A stretch of 64,000 nucleotides of DNA, from assembly GCF_037154015.1 (NCBI RefSeq), contig NZ_JBANRL010000001.1:1178001-1242000 (forward strand). The letters run 5' to 3'. This DNA is from Altererythrobacter aquiaggeris. Its GTDB lineage: Bacteria; Pseudomonadota; Alphaproteobacteria; Sphingomonadales; Sphingomonadaceae. Within the stretch, counting starts at the first letter, position 1; each line of letters begins with the position of its first letter. Under the pieces are notes generated by a model. The model searched no databases and was not told where the DNA came from. It saw only the letters and a program-made list of their open reading frames with translations. The translations under genes were made by a program, and so were the position numbers. Positions 26,099 to 36,938 of the stretch are shown here, one piece after another.

Positions 26099-26186
26099 CA
26101 CCACCCCCCGACCCCCTCCTTTAAAGAGGAGGGGGAGAAGAACAGCAAAGCCCCATCCCCTTCAGAGGAGGGGGTTGGGGGTGGTG
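26099..26186. repeat. 88-bp palindromic element between recN and the DUF559 gene
   Basis: Outer arms CACCACCCCCCGACCCCCTC... (26099-26120) and ...GAGGGGGTTGGGGGTGGTG (26166-26186) are near-perfect inverted copies. The left arm also folds on itself as CCCCCTCCT-TTAA-AGAGGAGGGGG. It looks like a dispersed palindromic repeat. It is transcribed with the recN-DUF559-ligA run and keeps one reading frame open through to the DUF559 gene. Confidence 0.8.
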
Positions 26187-26203
26187 GCGGGTCAAGAAAG
26201 ACC

Positions 26204-28619
<2,416 letters not shown>

Positions 28620-28667
28620 CCATGTTGTCCTAATGCCGGACAGGATGGCGAACGAGGAATGCTTTTC

Positions 28668-29414
28668 ATGGGGATATTGACGAAGCTGGAGCAATTGGGC
28701 GACCGGGCCAGGCGCTTGGCTGCGGGTTCCACACTTCGCGGCGAAAACTACTATTGCCCGATTTGCAACAAACATTCATCCCGGTTTCTCGACTTCGGTA
28801 TACCGCCCCGACGCGAGGTCCAATGCCCACATTGCGGCTCGCTCGAACGGCACCGTCTGTTGTGGCTATTCCTCGAGCAGAGGACGGACATATTTACGCG
28901 CTGCGGCGGCAACATGCTGCATATCGCACCAGAACAGTGCTTGCGCGAACACTTCACCAACCAATTTGATGGCAATTATATAACGGCCGATTTCATGGCG
29001 CCCGATGTCGATGTAAAAATGGATATTCAAAATATCGATTTTCCCGACGAGAGCTTTGATATCATTTATTGCAGCCATGTTCTTGAACATGTCGACGATG
29101 ATCGCAAAGCCATGCGCGAATTCTGCCGGGTGCTTAAGGCGGATGGTTGGGCGATATTGCTCGTGCCGATTACCGCGCAGTCTACTTATGAAGATAAATC
29201 GATCACCAGTCCGGAAGAACGCCTGAAGCATTTCGGACAAATAGATCACGTCCGCCGGTATGGACCGGATTATATCGACCGCCTGCGTGAAGCCGGATTC
29301 ACCGTCACTGAAACGCGGCCCAGCGATCTTGCCGACGCGGCATTTGCTGGCAAGGCCCGGCTTGCCGACGGCAGCTCGATTTTTATGTGCCGCAAGGTTC
29401 CCGTTACCGCCTAA
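28668..29414 (+). CDS. SAM-dependent methyltransferase with N-terminal zinc-ribbon-like motif
   Basis: A 248-residue protein. Residues ~25-60 carry two CxxC pairs (YYCPIC and VQCPHCGSLERHR) that look like a metal-binding ribbon. A class I methyltransferase domain follows: LHIAPEQCL, ADFMAPDVDVKMDIQ, DESFDIIYCSHVLEHVDDD and AMREFCRVLKADGWAILLVP. Substrate unknown; the ribbon-plus-methyltransferase layout occurs in polysaccharide- and lipid-linked families. I choose the ATG at 28668, with GAGGA 9 bases upstream, over the ATG at 28659 that abuts it. Its end overlaps the convergent DUF2061 gene by 4 bp. Confidence 0.8.
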   Translation: MGILTKLEQLGDRARRLAAGSTLRGENYYCPICNKHSSRFLDFGIPPRREVQCPHCGSLERHRLLWLFLEQRTDIFTRCGGNMLHIAPEQCLREHFTNQFDGNYITADFMAPDVDVKMDIQNIDFPDESFDIIYCSHVLEHVDDDRKAMREFCRVLKADGWAILLVPITAQSTYEDKSITSPEERLKHFGQIDHVRRYGPDYIDRLREAGFTVTETRPSDLADAAFAGKARLADGSSIFMCRKVPVTA

Positions 29415-29983
29415 TCCTTTGGTTCGGGTTGCTGCTTGGGTTCCGCGGCAGATTGATGGACAATCCCGAACGGCAGTTTTGCCCAAGCGCGTTCGTGGAA
29501 AAAGTACAGAATCAGTTTTGTAAACACTTCAAGCCCGCCGATAGAGATTGCGGTGGCGATGTTGCCGGTAAAAAACCACGCCAGAAACATCGTATCGAGC
29601 GATGCAATCGTGCGCCAGGTTGCGGTCTTTGTGGACGAGCGCGCTACGGTTTCCTTGCGCTTTCCTCCGACAACCGAAGTTCCCCATGAAAGCCACACCC
29701 AAAAGCGTTCGTGCAGGAAATAAAACACCATCTTCGTCGCGACCTCGGTGATCGCGATGTAGCTTGCGGCTTGGAGAGCCTCACCCTCGGAATTTTGCAT
29801 CCCGAGCAGCGGGCCGAGATAGGTAATCAGGAGGTAGGACAGGATTAACGTGTCGATCGTCCCGACGACGCGCCATGACACTGCCTTCGCTACCGAGCGG
29901 GAAGCCTTGATGCGAGGCGGGTTTACGGGATCGAGTTTGGGGTCTTCGGGGCCGAATATCGGCTTTTCAGGGGCATCACGCAT
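29411..29983 (-). CDS. Membrane protein with two DUF2061 repeats
   Basis: A 190-residue protein made of two copies of the ~60-residue DUF2061 unit, each with two membrane segments: SVAKAVSWRVVGTIDTLILSYLL ... KMVFYFLHERFWVW, and STKTATWRTIASLDTMFLAWFF ... KLILYFFHERAWAK. The repeat arose by internal duplication. Function unknown. It is the last gene of a minus-strand run SDR-prmA-DUF2459-DUF2061, 16 bp after DUF2459. Confidence 0.85.
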   Translation of the reverse strand: MRDAPEKPIFGPEDPKLDPVNPPRIKASRSVAKAVSWRVVGTIDTLILSYLLITYLGPLLGMQNSEGEALQAASYIAITEVATKMVFYFLHERFWVWLSWGTSVVGGKRKETVARSSTKTATWRTIASLDTMFLAWFFTGNIATAISIGGLEVFTKLILYFFHERAWAKLPFGIVHQSAAEPKQQPEPKD

Positions 29984-29999
29984 AGCGGACCCCGTGGGC

Positions 30000-30719
30000 C
30001 TAACTGGCAGCCTTGTCGAGCGTTGCAGTCGTTTGCACGGCTTTTGGCACCCATTTCATCACGCCGCCCGCCAGCGGGGTCCACCAGCCGGTTTTGATCC
30101 CTGCGGCGGCGAGCGTGTCGCTGGTCCATTGATTACAGGTGTTGGTGGCGGTGTAGTGGCCCGGTGCATCGTAGAACACATCCTGCGCGTAATAGCCGGG
30201 ATATTTCTGCCGCGCCGCCGGTGCGACGACGGCTTGCCCGATTTGCGCCACCAGTTTGCGGTATTCATCGGGTGTGATGGTAAGCGGGCGCAGATCGCTC
30301 GCCGGGGCGGGGCGGATGTAATGCGCGACATGCAGCAAACCCTCGCCGCCGATGCCGACAATGCGCGCGGCGGTGACAGGCGAAAGATCGCTCCATGTCG
30401 GGGTATTGAGGAACACTTCCTTTTCGCCCCAACTGATCGACACGTGGGTGTATGCGCCCGAGGGTGCTGCGATATCCTCTGCCGGAAAGTCGCCTCGCCA
30501 GTCCTTGATGCCATTCACCAGCGGCAGGATCAATGCGGTGTGAACGCCGTTGCTTTCGACCATGATCTCGATGCCATTCCCGGCTTCCTCCCAACCGGCA
30601 TTGCGCGGAACCGATGAACCGATCCAGGCAGACAGCAGAAATAGCGCAGCGGCCGCCGCGAAGGCAGCGGCGACCCATTTTAAGGCGCGGATTAGACCTT
30701 GAAGCGCTTGCGCAGCCAC
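30000..30719 (-). CDS. DUF2459 (TIGR02117) family protein
   Basis: A 239-residue protein: a hydrophobic N-terminal anchor (~10-30, LKWVAAAFAAAAALFLLSAW), then the DUF2459 core with ESNGVHTALILP, HVSISWGEKEVFLNTPTW and YHATNTCNQWT-like residues (YTATNTCNQWTSDTLAAAGI). The His and Cys positions recall papain-like folds, but no activity is established to my knowledge. The start is the GTG at 30719, lying inside the end of prmA (28-bp overlap in another frame). In some bacteria the family lies near PHA or stress genes; here it follows prmA. Confidence 0.8.
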   Translation of the reverse strand: MAAQALQGLIRALKWVAAAFAAAAALFLLSAWIGSSVPRNAGWEEAGNGIEIMVESNGVHTALILPLVNGIKDWRGDFPAEDIAAPSGAYTHVSISWGEKEVFLNTPTWSDLSPVTAARIVGIGGEGLLHVAHYIRPAPASDLRPLTITPDEYRKLVAQIGQAVVAPAARQKYPGYYAQDVFYDAPGHYTATNTCNQWTSDTLAAAGIKTGWWTPLAGGVMKWVPKAVQTTATLDKAAS

Positions 30720-31603
30720 AATATCGACCAGTCGCCATTTACAAGCCGCGCGGCAAGGCGGAACCCGGCACGGCGATACGCGCGGCGCACCGCCGGTTCC
30801 TGCTCGGTCAGCAAACCGGCAAGCAGGATATGGCCGCCGGCAATAACGGCCTTGCCGAATTCGGGGGCCATTTCGACCAGCGGCCCTGCCAGTATGTTCG
30901 CGATCAGCAAATCATAGGGACCGCGCACTTCCAGCACCGGATCGACCATGCCGTCGGCAGTTACCATCAGCAAAGCGCCATTGCCCGTGCCGATGGGCAC
31001 ATGGTTGGTTTTGGCATTCACGGCGACCACATCCTCGCACACCGGATCGATATCGCTCGCGGTGGCGACTGCGCAGGGCCACAAGTGCATCGCGGCAAAG
31101 GACAGCAAACCTGTCCCGGTGCCGATATCGACATGATTGCGGATTACGGCGCCTTGCCGTTTCATCAAATCGAGCATCGCGAGACAACCGGCGGTTGTTT
31201 CGTGCTGGCCGGTCCCGAATGCCTGACTGGCAGGTATTACGAAGTCGGCTAGTGTCCGGTCCGCATGACACTTGTGATCGGGGGTGCGAACATAAAACCG
31301 TCCGGCCCTGATTGGATCGACACCCTGCTGGCTGGCGGTCACCCAATCGGCCTGCGCCAGTTTCTGAACGGTAAGTTTGGGCGCGACGCCGCCGAACAGC
31401 CTGATCAACGCGTTTTGGTCGGCGGCCCCGGGCTTATGCGAATAATACGCTTCAAACACCCAGTTATCGGGCTGGTTGGGTTCGACTTCAAACCCTGTGA
31501 TGACAACTTCGGGATCGAAGTCCTCATCCAGTTCATGCATAATCAGAGCGTCCTGAATAACCGGTTTTCTGGCGTAAGCGGTTATCTTCCAGCTATCGGA
31601 CAT
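30692..31603 (-). CDS. prmA: Ribosomal protein L11 methyltransferase
   Basis: A 303-residue methyltransferase that trimethylates L11. It shows ASQAFGTGQHETTAGCL, the SAM loop VDIGTGTGLLSFAA and the NILAGPLVEMAPEF motif IV of PrmA. I choose the ATG at 31603 because GGAG lies 8 bases upstream; the ATG at 31615 has none. The gene overlaps the end of the upstream SDR gene by 11 bp and the next gene by 28 bp. Confidence 0.92.
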   Translation of the reverse strand: MSDSWKITAYARKPVIQDALIMHELDEDFDPEVVITGFEVEPNQPDNWVFEAYYSHKPGAADQNALIRLFGGVAPKLTVQKLAQADWVTASQQGVDPIRAGRFYVRTPDHKCHADRTLADFVIPASQAFGTGQHETTAGCLAMLDLMKRQGAVIRNHVDIGTGTGLLSFAAMHLWPCAVATASDIDPVCEDVVAVNAKTNHVPIGTGNGALLMVTADGMVDPVLEVRGPYDLLIANILAGPLVEMAPEFGKAVIAGGHILLAGLLTEQEPAVRRAYRRAGFRLAARLVNGDWSILWLRKRFKV

Positions 31604-32309
31604 AGCTGGCTCCATTGGCGTCGAGAACCGCGCCGGTCATGCTGCCAGGTGCATCGAGCGCGCAGAATACGGCCATCGTGGCAATTTCGTCAGGCGTGGC
31701 AACGCGGCCAAGCGGAATGTCGGCAAGCAACCCGTCGCCGCCGCGCGTTGCCAGATAATCGCCCGCCATGGCAGTATCGACGAAACCCGGGGCGATGGCA
31801 TAGCTCAGCACGCCGCGCGAAGCATAGGCACGCGCGATTGTCTTGTGCATTGCCAGCATCCCGCCTTTCGCGGCAGCATAATGCCAATGGCCGGGCGAAT
31901 CGCCGCGGTGGCCGGCGCGGCTGGCAATATGCACCAGTCGCCCGGCATGGGACCCGTCCAGCCAGTGATTGATCGCCAACCGCGAAAGCTGCGCGGCTGC
32001 GGTCAGATTGACCCGCAGGGTTTCCTCCCATCCGTCCAGCCAGGCAATATCCGAAACATCCAATGCTGTTTCGGCAAACAATCCGGCATTGTTGATGACC
32101 GCATCGATCCGGCCGGAAGCGCGATCAAGTGCTTCGTCCCATAGCATGGCGGGGGCCAACGGATCGGACAGATCCGCGCCGATGGTCGCTGCATCATGCG
32201 CTTTGCTGCCGTGGCCGATCACCTTGATGCCGCGTGCCTCCAACTGGCTGCGGATGGCAGCGCCGATGCCTCTGCTGCTGCCGGTAACAAGGATAGTTTT
32301 CTGGATCAT
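31593..32309 (-). CDS. SDR family oxidoreductase
   Basis: A 238-residue short-chain dehydrogenase: VTGSSRGIG at residues 6-14, NNAG, IASRAG with the catalytic Ser region, and YAAAK with Tyr and Lys, ending TGAVLDANGASYVR. Closest in style to FabG-like reductases, substrate unknown. The ATG at 32309 gives the standard N-terminus; the frame extends upstream only as random sequence. It is divergent from sdhC with a 133-bp spacer. Confidence 0.85.
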   Translation of the reverse strand: MIQKTILVTGSSRGIGAAIRSQLEARGIKVIGHGSKAHDAATIGADLSDPLAPAMLWDEALDRASGRIDAVINNAGLFAETALDVSDIAWLDGWEETLRVNLTAAAQLSRLAINHWLDGSHAGRLVHIASRAGHRGDSPGHWHYAAAKGGMLAMHKTIARAYASRGVLSYAIAPGFVDTAMAGDYLATRGGDGLLADIPLGRVATPDEIATMAVFCALDAPGSMTGAVLDANGASYVR

Positions 32310-32442
32310 AAACCGGCGATAGGCGTTCAAATATCGCAGGCCAAGCCGCAGCAACACCAAATTCGTCTCTTGCGCGCTCTTGCCCCGCACAACACTTTCG
32401 TTAAGGACGCTGCCAAACCTGCGTTTCTATTTTGGAGCACCG

Positions 32443-32823
32443 ATGGCCGACCGTCCACTTTCACCCCATTTGCAAATCTGGAAATGGGGCCCGCATATGC
32501 TGACCTCGATCCTGCACCGCGTGACGGGGAATGCGTTGGCGTTTGCCGCGCTGCCGCTGCTGCTGTGGTGGCTAGGGTCGATGGCGTCGGGCGAGGGGGC
32601 GTATAATGACTTTATCGAACTGGCGACTTCTCCCTTCGGGTATTTCGTTCTGGCCGGTATCAGCTGGTCGTTCTTCAACCACCTGGTATCGGGGCTGCGC
32701 CATTTCGTTATGGATATCGGCGCGGGATATGAACTCGACACAAACAAGATGTGGTCCATCGCCTCGCCGGTTCTGGGCATTTTGCTCACCGCCGGTTTCT
32801 GGGCGCTGGCGCTGCTGGCTTAG
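32443..32823 (+). CDS. sdhC: Succinate dehydrogenase cytochrome b556 subunit
   Basis: A 126-residue membrane anchor: RPLSPHLQIWKWGPHMLTSILHRVTGNAL at the N-terminus, three membrane helices and the heme-ligand region FNHLVSGLRHFVMDIG in the second helix. With SdhD it binds heme b and ubiquinone in complex II. TTGGAGC lies 8 bases before the ATG at 32443. First gene of sdhC-sdhD-sdhA. Confidence 0.95.
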   Translation: MADRPLSPHLQIWKWGPHMLTSILHRVTGNALAFAALPLLLWWLGSMASGEGAYNDFIELATSPFGYFVLAGISWSFFNHLVSGLRHFVMDIGAGYELDTNKMWSIASPVLGILLTAGFWALALLA

Positions 32824-32832
32824 GATTTAGAC

Positions 32833-33216
32833 ATGGGAAACGGAACATCGATCGGCCGGGTACGCGGTCTTGGTTCGGCTAACGAAGGCGCGCACCACTG
32901 GTTGATCCAGCGGTTTACCGCCATCGGCAATCTGGTGCTGGCGATCTGGTTTGTCGCATCGCTGCTGCTGATGTCCGACCTGTCATACGCCTCGGTCACC
33001 AAATGGTTCGCCTCGCCCGTTACGGCCACGGCCATGGCGCTGCTGGTGATCTCGACATTCTGGCATGCGCGGCTGGGGGTGCAGGTTCTGATGGAAGATT
33101 ACATCAAGGCTTCGGCCAACAAATTCGCGCTACTCACCTTGCTGAACTTTGCCGCGCTTGGCGGCGCGGCGTTCGGCCTGTTCTGCATTTTCCGTCTTGC
33201 GCTTGGAGGCGCCTGA
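32833..33216 (+). CDS. sdhD: Succinate dehydrogenase hydrophobic membrane anchor subunit
   Basis: A 127-residue protein with [21 protein letters not shown] and three membrane helices, including [18 protein letters not shown], whose His is a likely heme ligand and which carries the conserved DY of the quinone site. It starts 9 bp after sdhC and ends one base before the sdhA ATG. Confidence 0.94.
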   Translation: MGNGTSIGRVRGLGSANEGAHHWLIQRFTAIGNLVLAIWFVASLLLMSDLSYASVTKWFASPVTATAMALLVISTFWHARLGVQVLMEDYIKASANKFALLTLLNFAALGGAAFGLFCIFRLALGGA

Positions 33217-33217
33217 A

Positions 33218-35071
33218 ATGGCTACTGCCGCTAACACTTCCGGTTCTACTGCCGCACCTGCTTACAAGATTATCGACCATGTTTACGATGTGGTTGTCGT
33301 GGGTGCGGGCGGTTCCGGCCTGCGCGCCACAATGGGCGCTGCCGAAAGCGGCCTGCGCACGGCCTGTATTTCCAAAGTATTCCCGACCCGCAGCCATACG
33401 GTTGCAGCGCAGGGCGGCATCGCTGCCTCGCTGGGTAACAACACGCCCGATCACTGGTCCTGGCATATGTATGACACGGTCAAGGGTTCTGACTGGCTGG
33501 GCGATCAGGACGCGATCGAATATCTTGTGCGCGAGGCGCCGCAAGCGGTGTACGAGCTGGAACACGCGGGTGTTCCCTTCAGCCGGAATGATGACGGCAC
33601 GATTTACCAGCGGCCGTTTGGCGGCCATATGCAGAATTTGGGCAAGGGACCTCCCGTCCAGCGCACCTGTGCCGCTGCCGACCGTACCGGCCACGCCATG
33701 CTGCACGCGCTGTATCAGCAGAGCCTGAAATACGATGCGGATTTCTTCATCGAGTATTTCGCGCTCGACCTGATCATGAAAGACGGGAAATGCATTGGCG
33801 TGATCGCGCTGTGCATGGATGACGGATCGATCCACCGTTTCCGTTCGCATTCGGTCGTGCTGGCAACCGGCGGTTATGGCCGCTGCTATTTTACCGCGAC
33901 ATCCGCGCATACGTGCACGGGTGACGGCGGGGGAATGGTGCTGCGCGCCGGATTGCCGTTGCAGGATATGGAATTCGTCCAGTTCCACCCGACCGGCATC
34001 TACGGCGCGGGTGTGCTGATCACCGAGGGTGCGCGCGGCGAAGGCGGTTATCTGACCAACTCCGAAGGCGAACGTTTCATGGAACGCTATGCCCCTTCGG
34101 CCAAGGATCTGGCATCGCGCGATGTGGTGTCGCAATCGATGGCGACTGAAATGCGCGAAGGCCGCGGTGTCGGGCCGGAAGGTGATCATCTTTACCTTCA
34201 TCTCGACCATATTGCGCCAGAAGTTCTGGCCGACCGGCTGCCCGGCATTACCGAAAGCGGCAAGATATTTGCGGGCGTCGATCTGACGCGCCAGCCGCTG
34301 CCTGTGACCCCGACGGTCCATTACAATATGGGCGGTATTCCGTGTAACTACCACGGCGAAGTGGTGACCATCGGCAAAGATGGCGATCCCGATACGGTTG
34401 TGCCGGGTCTGTTCGCTGTAGGCGAAGCGGCCTGCGTTTCGGTCCACGGCGCAAACCGTCTTGGCTCCAACTCGCTGATCGATCTGGTGGTGTTTGGCCG
34501 CGCGACCGGCCACCGTCTGGCCGAATTGATCAAGCCGGGCACTGCCAAGGAAGAATTGCCCGCTGACAGCAGCGATCTCGCGCTGGGCCGTCTCGACCGC
34601 TTCCGTCACGCCGATGGCGGTTCCCCGACGGCACGCATTCGCAATGATATGCAAAAGACGATGCAGAAACACGCTGCCGTTTTCCGCAATGATGCTTTGC
34701 TGGCCGAAGGTCTGGAAAAGATGGCCGCGGTCAACAAGCAGCTTGAAGATGTCCATGTTTCCGACCGTTCGCTGATCTGGAATTCCGACCTGATCGAAAC
34801 GCTGGAGCTCGACAATCTGATGTCGCAGGCGAGCGTCACGATGGCATCGGCTGCCAACCGCAAGGAATGCCGCGGCGCGCACGTGAACGAGGATTATCTG
34901 GACGACAAGACCAACGGCCGCAACGATGACGAATGGATGAAGCACACCGTCGCCTGGTTTGACGGCTGGGGCGGCAAGGGCGGCGAGATGAAAATCGATT
35001 ACCGCCCGGTCCACGAATATACGCTGACCGACGACATCGAATATATCGAACCGAAAAAACGGACTTATTAA
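33218..35071 (+). CDS. sdhA: Succinate dehydrogenase flavoprotein subunit
   Basis: A 617-residue flavoprotein. It has the FAD loop [13 protein letters not shown], the SHTVAAQGG motif with the His that covalently holds FAD, HPTGI(Y) and the active-site segments [10 protein letters not shown] and [16 protein letters not shown]. It oxidises succinate in the TCA cycle and passes electrons through SdhB to quinone. GGAGG precedes the ATG at 33218. The expected next gene, sdhB, is not downstream nor elsewhere in the window. Confidence 0.97.
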   Translation: MATAANTSGSTAAPAYKIIDHVYDVVVVGAGGSGLRATMGAAESGLRTACISKVFPTRSHTVAAQGGIAASLGNNTPDHWSWHMYDTVKGSDWLGDQDAIEYLVREAPQAVYELEHAGVPFSRNDDGTIYQRPFGGHMQNLGKGPPVQRTCAAADRTGHAMLHALYQQSLKYDADFFIEYFALDLIMKDGKCIGVIALCMDDGSIHRFRSHSVVLATGGYGRCYFTATSAHTCTGDGGGMVLRAGLPLQDMEFVQFHPTGIYGAGVLITEGARGEGGYLTNSEGERFMERYAPSAKDLASRDVVSQSMATEMREGRGVGPEGDHLYLHLDHIAPEVLADRLPGITESGKIFAGVDLTRQPLPVTPTVHYNMGGIPCNYHGEVVTIGKDGDPDTVVPGLFAVGEAACVSVHGANRLGSNSLIDLVVFGRATGHRLAELIKPGTAKEELPADSSDLALGRLDRFRHADGGSPTARIRNDMQKTMQKHAAVFRNDALLAEGLEKMAAVNKQLEDVHVSDRSLIWNSDLIETLELDNLMSQASVTMASAANRKECRGAHVNEDYLDDKTNGRNDDEWMKHTVAWFDGWGGKGGEMKIDYRPVHEYTLTDDIEYIEPKKRTY

Positions 35072-35097
35072 CCTGACAGTTTGACGATTGATTAAAT

Positions 35098-35122
35098 GGG
35101 CCGGGGCGGATTGCGCCGGCCC
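35098..35122 (+). terminator. GC-rich hairpin after sdhA
   Basis: GGGCCGG (35098-35104) pairs with CCGGCCC (35116-35122) around an 11-base loop, 27 bases after the sdhA stop. No T-run follows, so it may be an attenuating or mRNA-protecting stem rather than a strong terminator. Confidence 0.4.
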
Positions 35123-35180
35123 TCCGTATGTCTGCTGACGACCCCATTGCGGACTGACAGGGAAAAGTCGATATAGTTCT

Positions 35181-35708
35181 ATGCCTCGCATCCTGACACT
35201 GCTTCTTTCGCTCGGTTTGCTTTCAGCCTGCGCGACGAAAGGGCAAGCTAGCGTAAGTGCGGATGGCAGCTCGGACGCACTTTTCGAGACTGATGCAAGT
35301 GCTTTCACTGCAATAGCTGAATTGGGGGGTGCGTGGCGCTTGAGCCCTACTCTCCTTGACAGGCCTCAACCACAGCTCCCGACCTTCATGCCATACAGGT
35401 ACGACGAAGCGCGGGCCGTTTTCTTGCACAAGAACGAGCACGGGGACCTGAACCGAATTGTTCTCAGCGACCTTGGTTGCTGGCAAGAAGACAGAGAACA
35501 GGCATTGCGGGTCATTGTGCGAATATCGGGAGCGCCTCCCGAGGCGCTTCGCATTCTAAACTTTGCAGCTGCGATCGTTTTTGACCATGACGTGAAAATT
35601 CAGACCGTTCAAGTTGCCTCGCACCGTCAAATCGTGTTCCAGAGAAGCAATAGGAACAGTCGATGTGGGATAGAAATCGTGAGAACGGTCACCACACCAA
35701 TCTTTTGA
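35181..35708 (+). CDS. Predicted lipoprotein of unknown function
   Basis: A 175-residue protein with an N-terminal signal ending in the lipobox LLSAC (Cys17). The mature part has a FMPYRYDEARAVFLHKNEHGDLNRIVLSDLG stretch and two cysteines but no family I know. Base composition is visibly more AT-rich than that of sdhA before it. It sits where sdhB is normally found and may be an insertion. No neighbour on the same strand follows. Confidence 0.7.
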   Translation: MPRILTLLLSLGLLSACATKGQASVSADGSSDALFETDASAFTAIAELGGAWRLSPTLLDRPQPQLPTFMPYRYDEARAVFLHKNEHGDLNRIVLSDLGCWQEDREQALRVIVRISGAPPEALRILNFAAAIVFDHDVKIQTVQVASHRQIVFQRSNRNSRCGIEIVRTVTTPIF

Positions 35709-35771
35709 CGTATGGTAAGCGGAGTTTGGCGGCCTACTATGTGGCAGCTTTCCACCCCATAAGCGGACATG

Positions 35772-36410
35772 CTAATTCTCGTCCAAAACCCGCCGTGCTT
35801 TCAAGATAACCACCGGATCGCCCAGCATCTGGCCTTTCAACCAGCCTTCGCCTTTTTCGGGATCGGTCGGGGCGGCGTGGATGGCTTCGATTATATCCAT
35901 ACCATCAATGACATAGCCGAACGCGGCGTAGCCTTCTTGCCAGTTGGGATCGGAGTCCTCGGGATTAGCGTCCATTCCCGGCGCATCCTGCAACATGACC
36001 GAAAAATCACCCGTTGCCGTGCCCGGATCGTTGCGCGCCATGGACAAGGCGCCGCGCAGATGGAGCACGCCCGTGTCGGTGGTTCGCTCATGCGCAATCG
36101 GGGGCAGGGTGCGCTCGGGATCATATTGCGTGCCCGCCTGCACCAGCCCGTTTGGCTGATCACCCCAATCGAGCTGCATCGCGCGGTAGAACACGGTGCC
36201 GTCAAACCTGCCCTCATCGACATAGCGCAGGAAGTTTGCGGCGCTTATCGGCGCGCGCTCAGTTTCAAGCGAAACGGCGATGTCACCAAATTCGGTTTCG
36301 AGCACCACCAGAACAGTGCCCGGTTCGGCAGCGACAGGTTCTGCGGCCGCTTGCGCGTGCGCGGCGGGGCTCAGGGCGAGGGCCATTACGGCGAGCAAAT
36401 ATCCTATCAT
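35772..36410 (-). CDS. Cyclophilin-type peptidyl-prolyl isomerase, exported
   Basis: A 212-residue protein with a signal peptide (MIGYLLAVMALALSPAAHAQ) and a cyclophilin domain: FGDIAVSLETERAPISAANFLRYVDEGRFDGTVFYR, GALSMARNDPGTATGDFSVML and a YAAFGYVIDGMDIIEAI core. Key Arg/Phe of catalytic cyclophilins are mostly recognisable (FYR; FSVML). It would assist folding in the periplasm. The ATG at 36410 gives the signal peptide; the frame extends upstream to 36464 without sense. It is divergent from blaI. Confidence 0.88.
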   Translation of the reverse strand: MIGYLLAVMALALSPAAHAQAAAEPVAAEPGTVLVVLETEFGDIAVSLETERAPISAANFLRYVDEGRFDGTVFYRAMQLDWGDQPNGLVQAGTQYDPERTLPPIAHERTTDTGVLHLRGALSMARNDPGTATGDFSVMLQDAPGMDANPEDSDPNWQEGYAAFGYVIDGMDIIEAIHAAPTDPEKGEGWLKGQMLGDPVVILKARRVLDEN

Positions 36411-36478
36411 GCCGTATTCTTGCGCCAATTTCGCGAGGCTTTCCAGTGTGCAGTTTTCATTCATCCGGGCTTCAGGTT

Positions 36479-36508
36479 TACAACTGTAATCGTACGCTTA
36501 CAGATGTA
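36479..36508. promoter_or_regulatory. Two BlaI/MecI-type operators (TACA-N2-TGTA)
   Basis: TACAACTGTA (36479-36488) and TACAGATGTA (36499-36508) are perfect dyads spaced 20 bp centre to centre, on the same DNA face, 35-64 bp upstream of the blaI ATG. TACA/TGTA half-sites are the established core of BlaI and MecI operators. They probably give autorepression of the blaI-M56 pair. The divergent cyclophilin gene could also be affected. A possible -10, TATACT, lies at 36522-36527. Confidence 0.8.
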
Positions 36509-36542
36509 ATCACAAGGCTGGTATACTTGGCGGGAGGCGACA

Positions 36543-36938
36543 ATGCCCGATAGTGCGAATGGGGCTGCGAAGGCGGAGCGAATAAGCGAAGCCGAATATG
36601 CGGTGATGGAAACGCTGTGGAAACGCAGCCCGCTGACCGCGGCTGAAGTTTGCGCTGATGTCTGCACCGATCGCAGCTGGTCGCTCGCCACGGTGAAAAC
36701 ATTGCTGTCGCGTCTGGTGACCAAACAAGCCATCACGACCAAGCCTGAAGGAAGGCGGTTTTTATATAGTCCGGTGCTTCGGCGGACGGATTATATCGGC
36801 GGCGAATCGCGCCGTCTGGTTGACCGGCTGTTTGGTGGCCGCGCCGCGCCTTTGTTTGCACATCTGGTTGAACAGGAAGCACTGACCGAAGCCGATCTCA
36901 GCGAAATCGAAAGCCTGCTCAAGGAGCTCAGGAAGTGA
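36543..36938 (+). CDS. BlaI/MecI/CopY family transcriptional repressor
   Basis: A 131-residue winged-helix repressor: ISEAEYAVMETLWKRSPLTAAEVCADV, then SWSLATVKTLLSRLVTKQAITTKPEGRRFLYSP, and a dimerising C-terminal helix. BlaI proteins dimerise on TACA/TGTA sites and are cleaved after the partner M56 sensor is triggered; two matching dyads lie just upstream. GGGAGG precedes the ATG, and its stop overlaps the M56 gene start (GTGA). Confidence 0.93.
   Translation: MPDSANGAAKAERISEAEYAVMETLWKRSPLTAAEVCADVCTDRSWSLATVKTLLSRLVTKQAITTKPEGRRFLYSPVLRRTDYIGGESRRLVDRLFGGRAAPLFAHLVEQEALTEADLSEIESLLKELRK

Noticed and set aside
26087-26203. N-terminal extension of the DUF559 protein through the palindrome (GTG at 26087)
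   Set aside because: The 39 added residues are low-complexity translation of the repeat, and family members begin near the ARAAAMR segment. The frame being open is noted as a finding, not as protein.
33134-35308. A 724-codon open frame antisense to sdhA and its flanks
   Set aside because: It has no recognisable domain and mirrors the codon bias of sdhA, which is unmistakable on the other strand. GC-rich genes commonly leave such antisense frames open.
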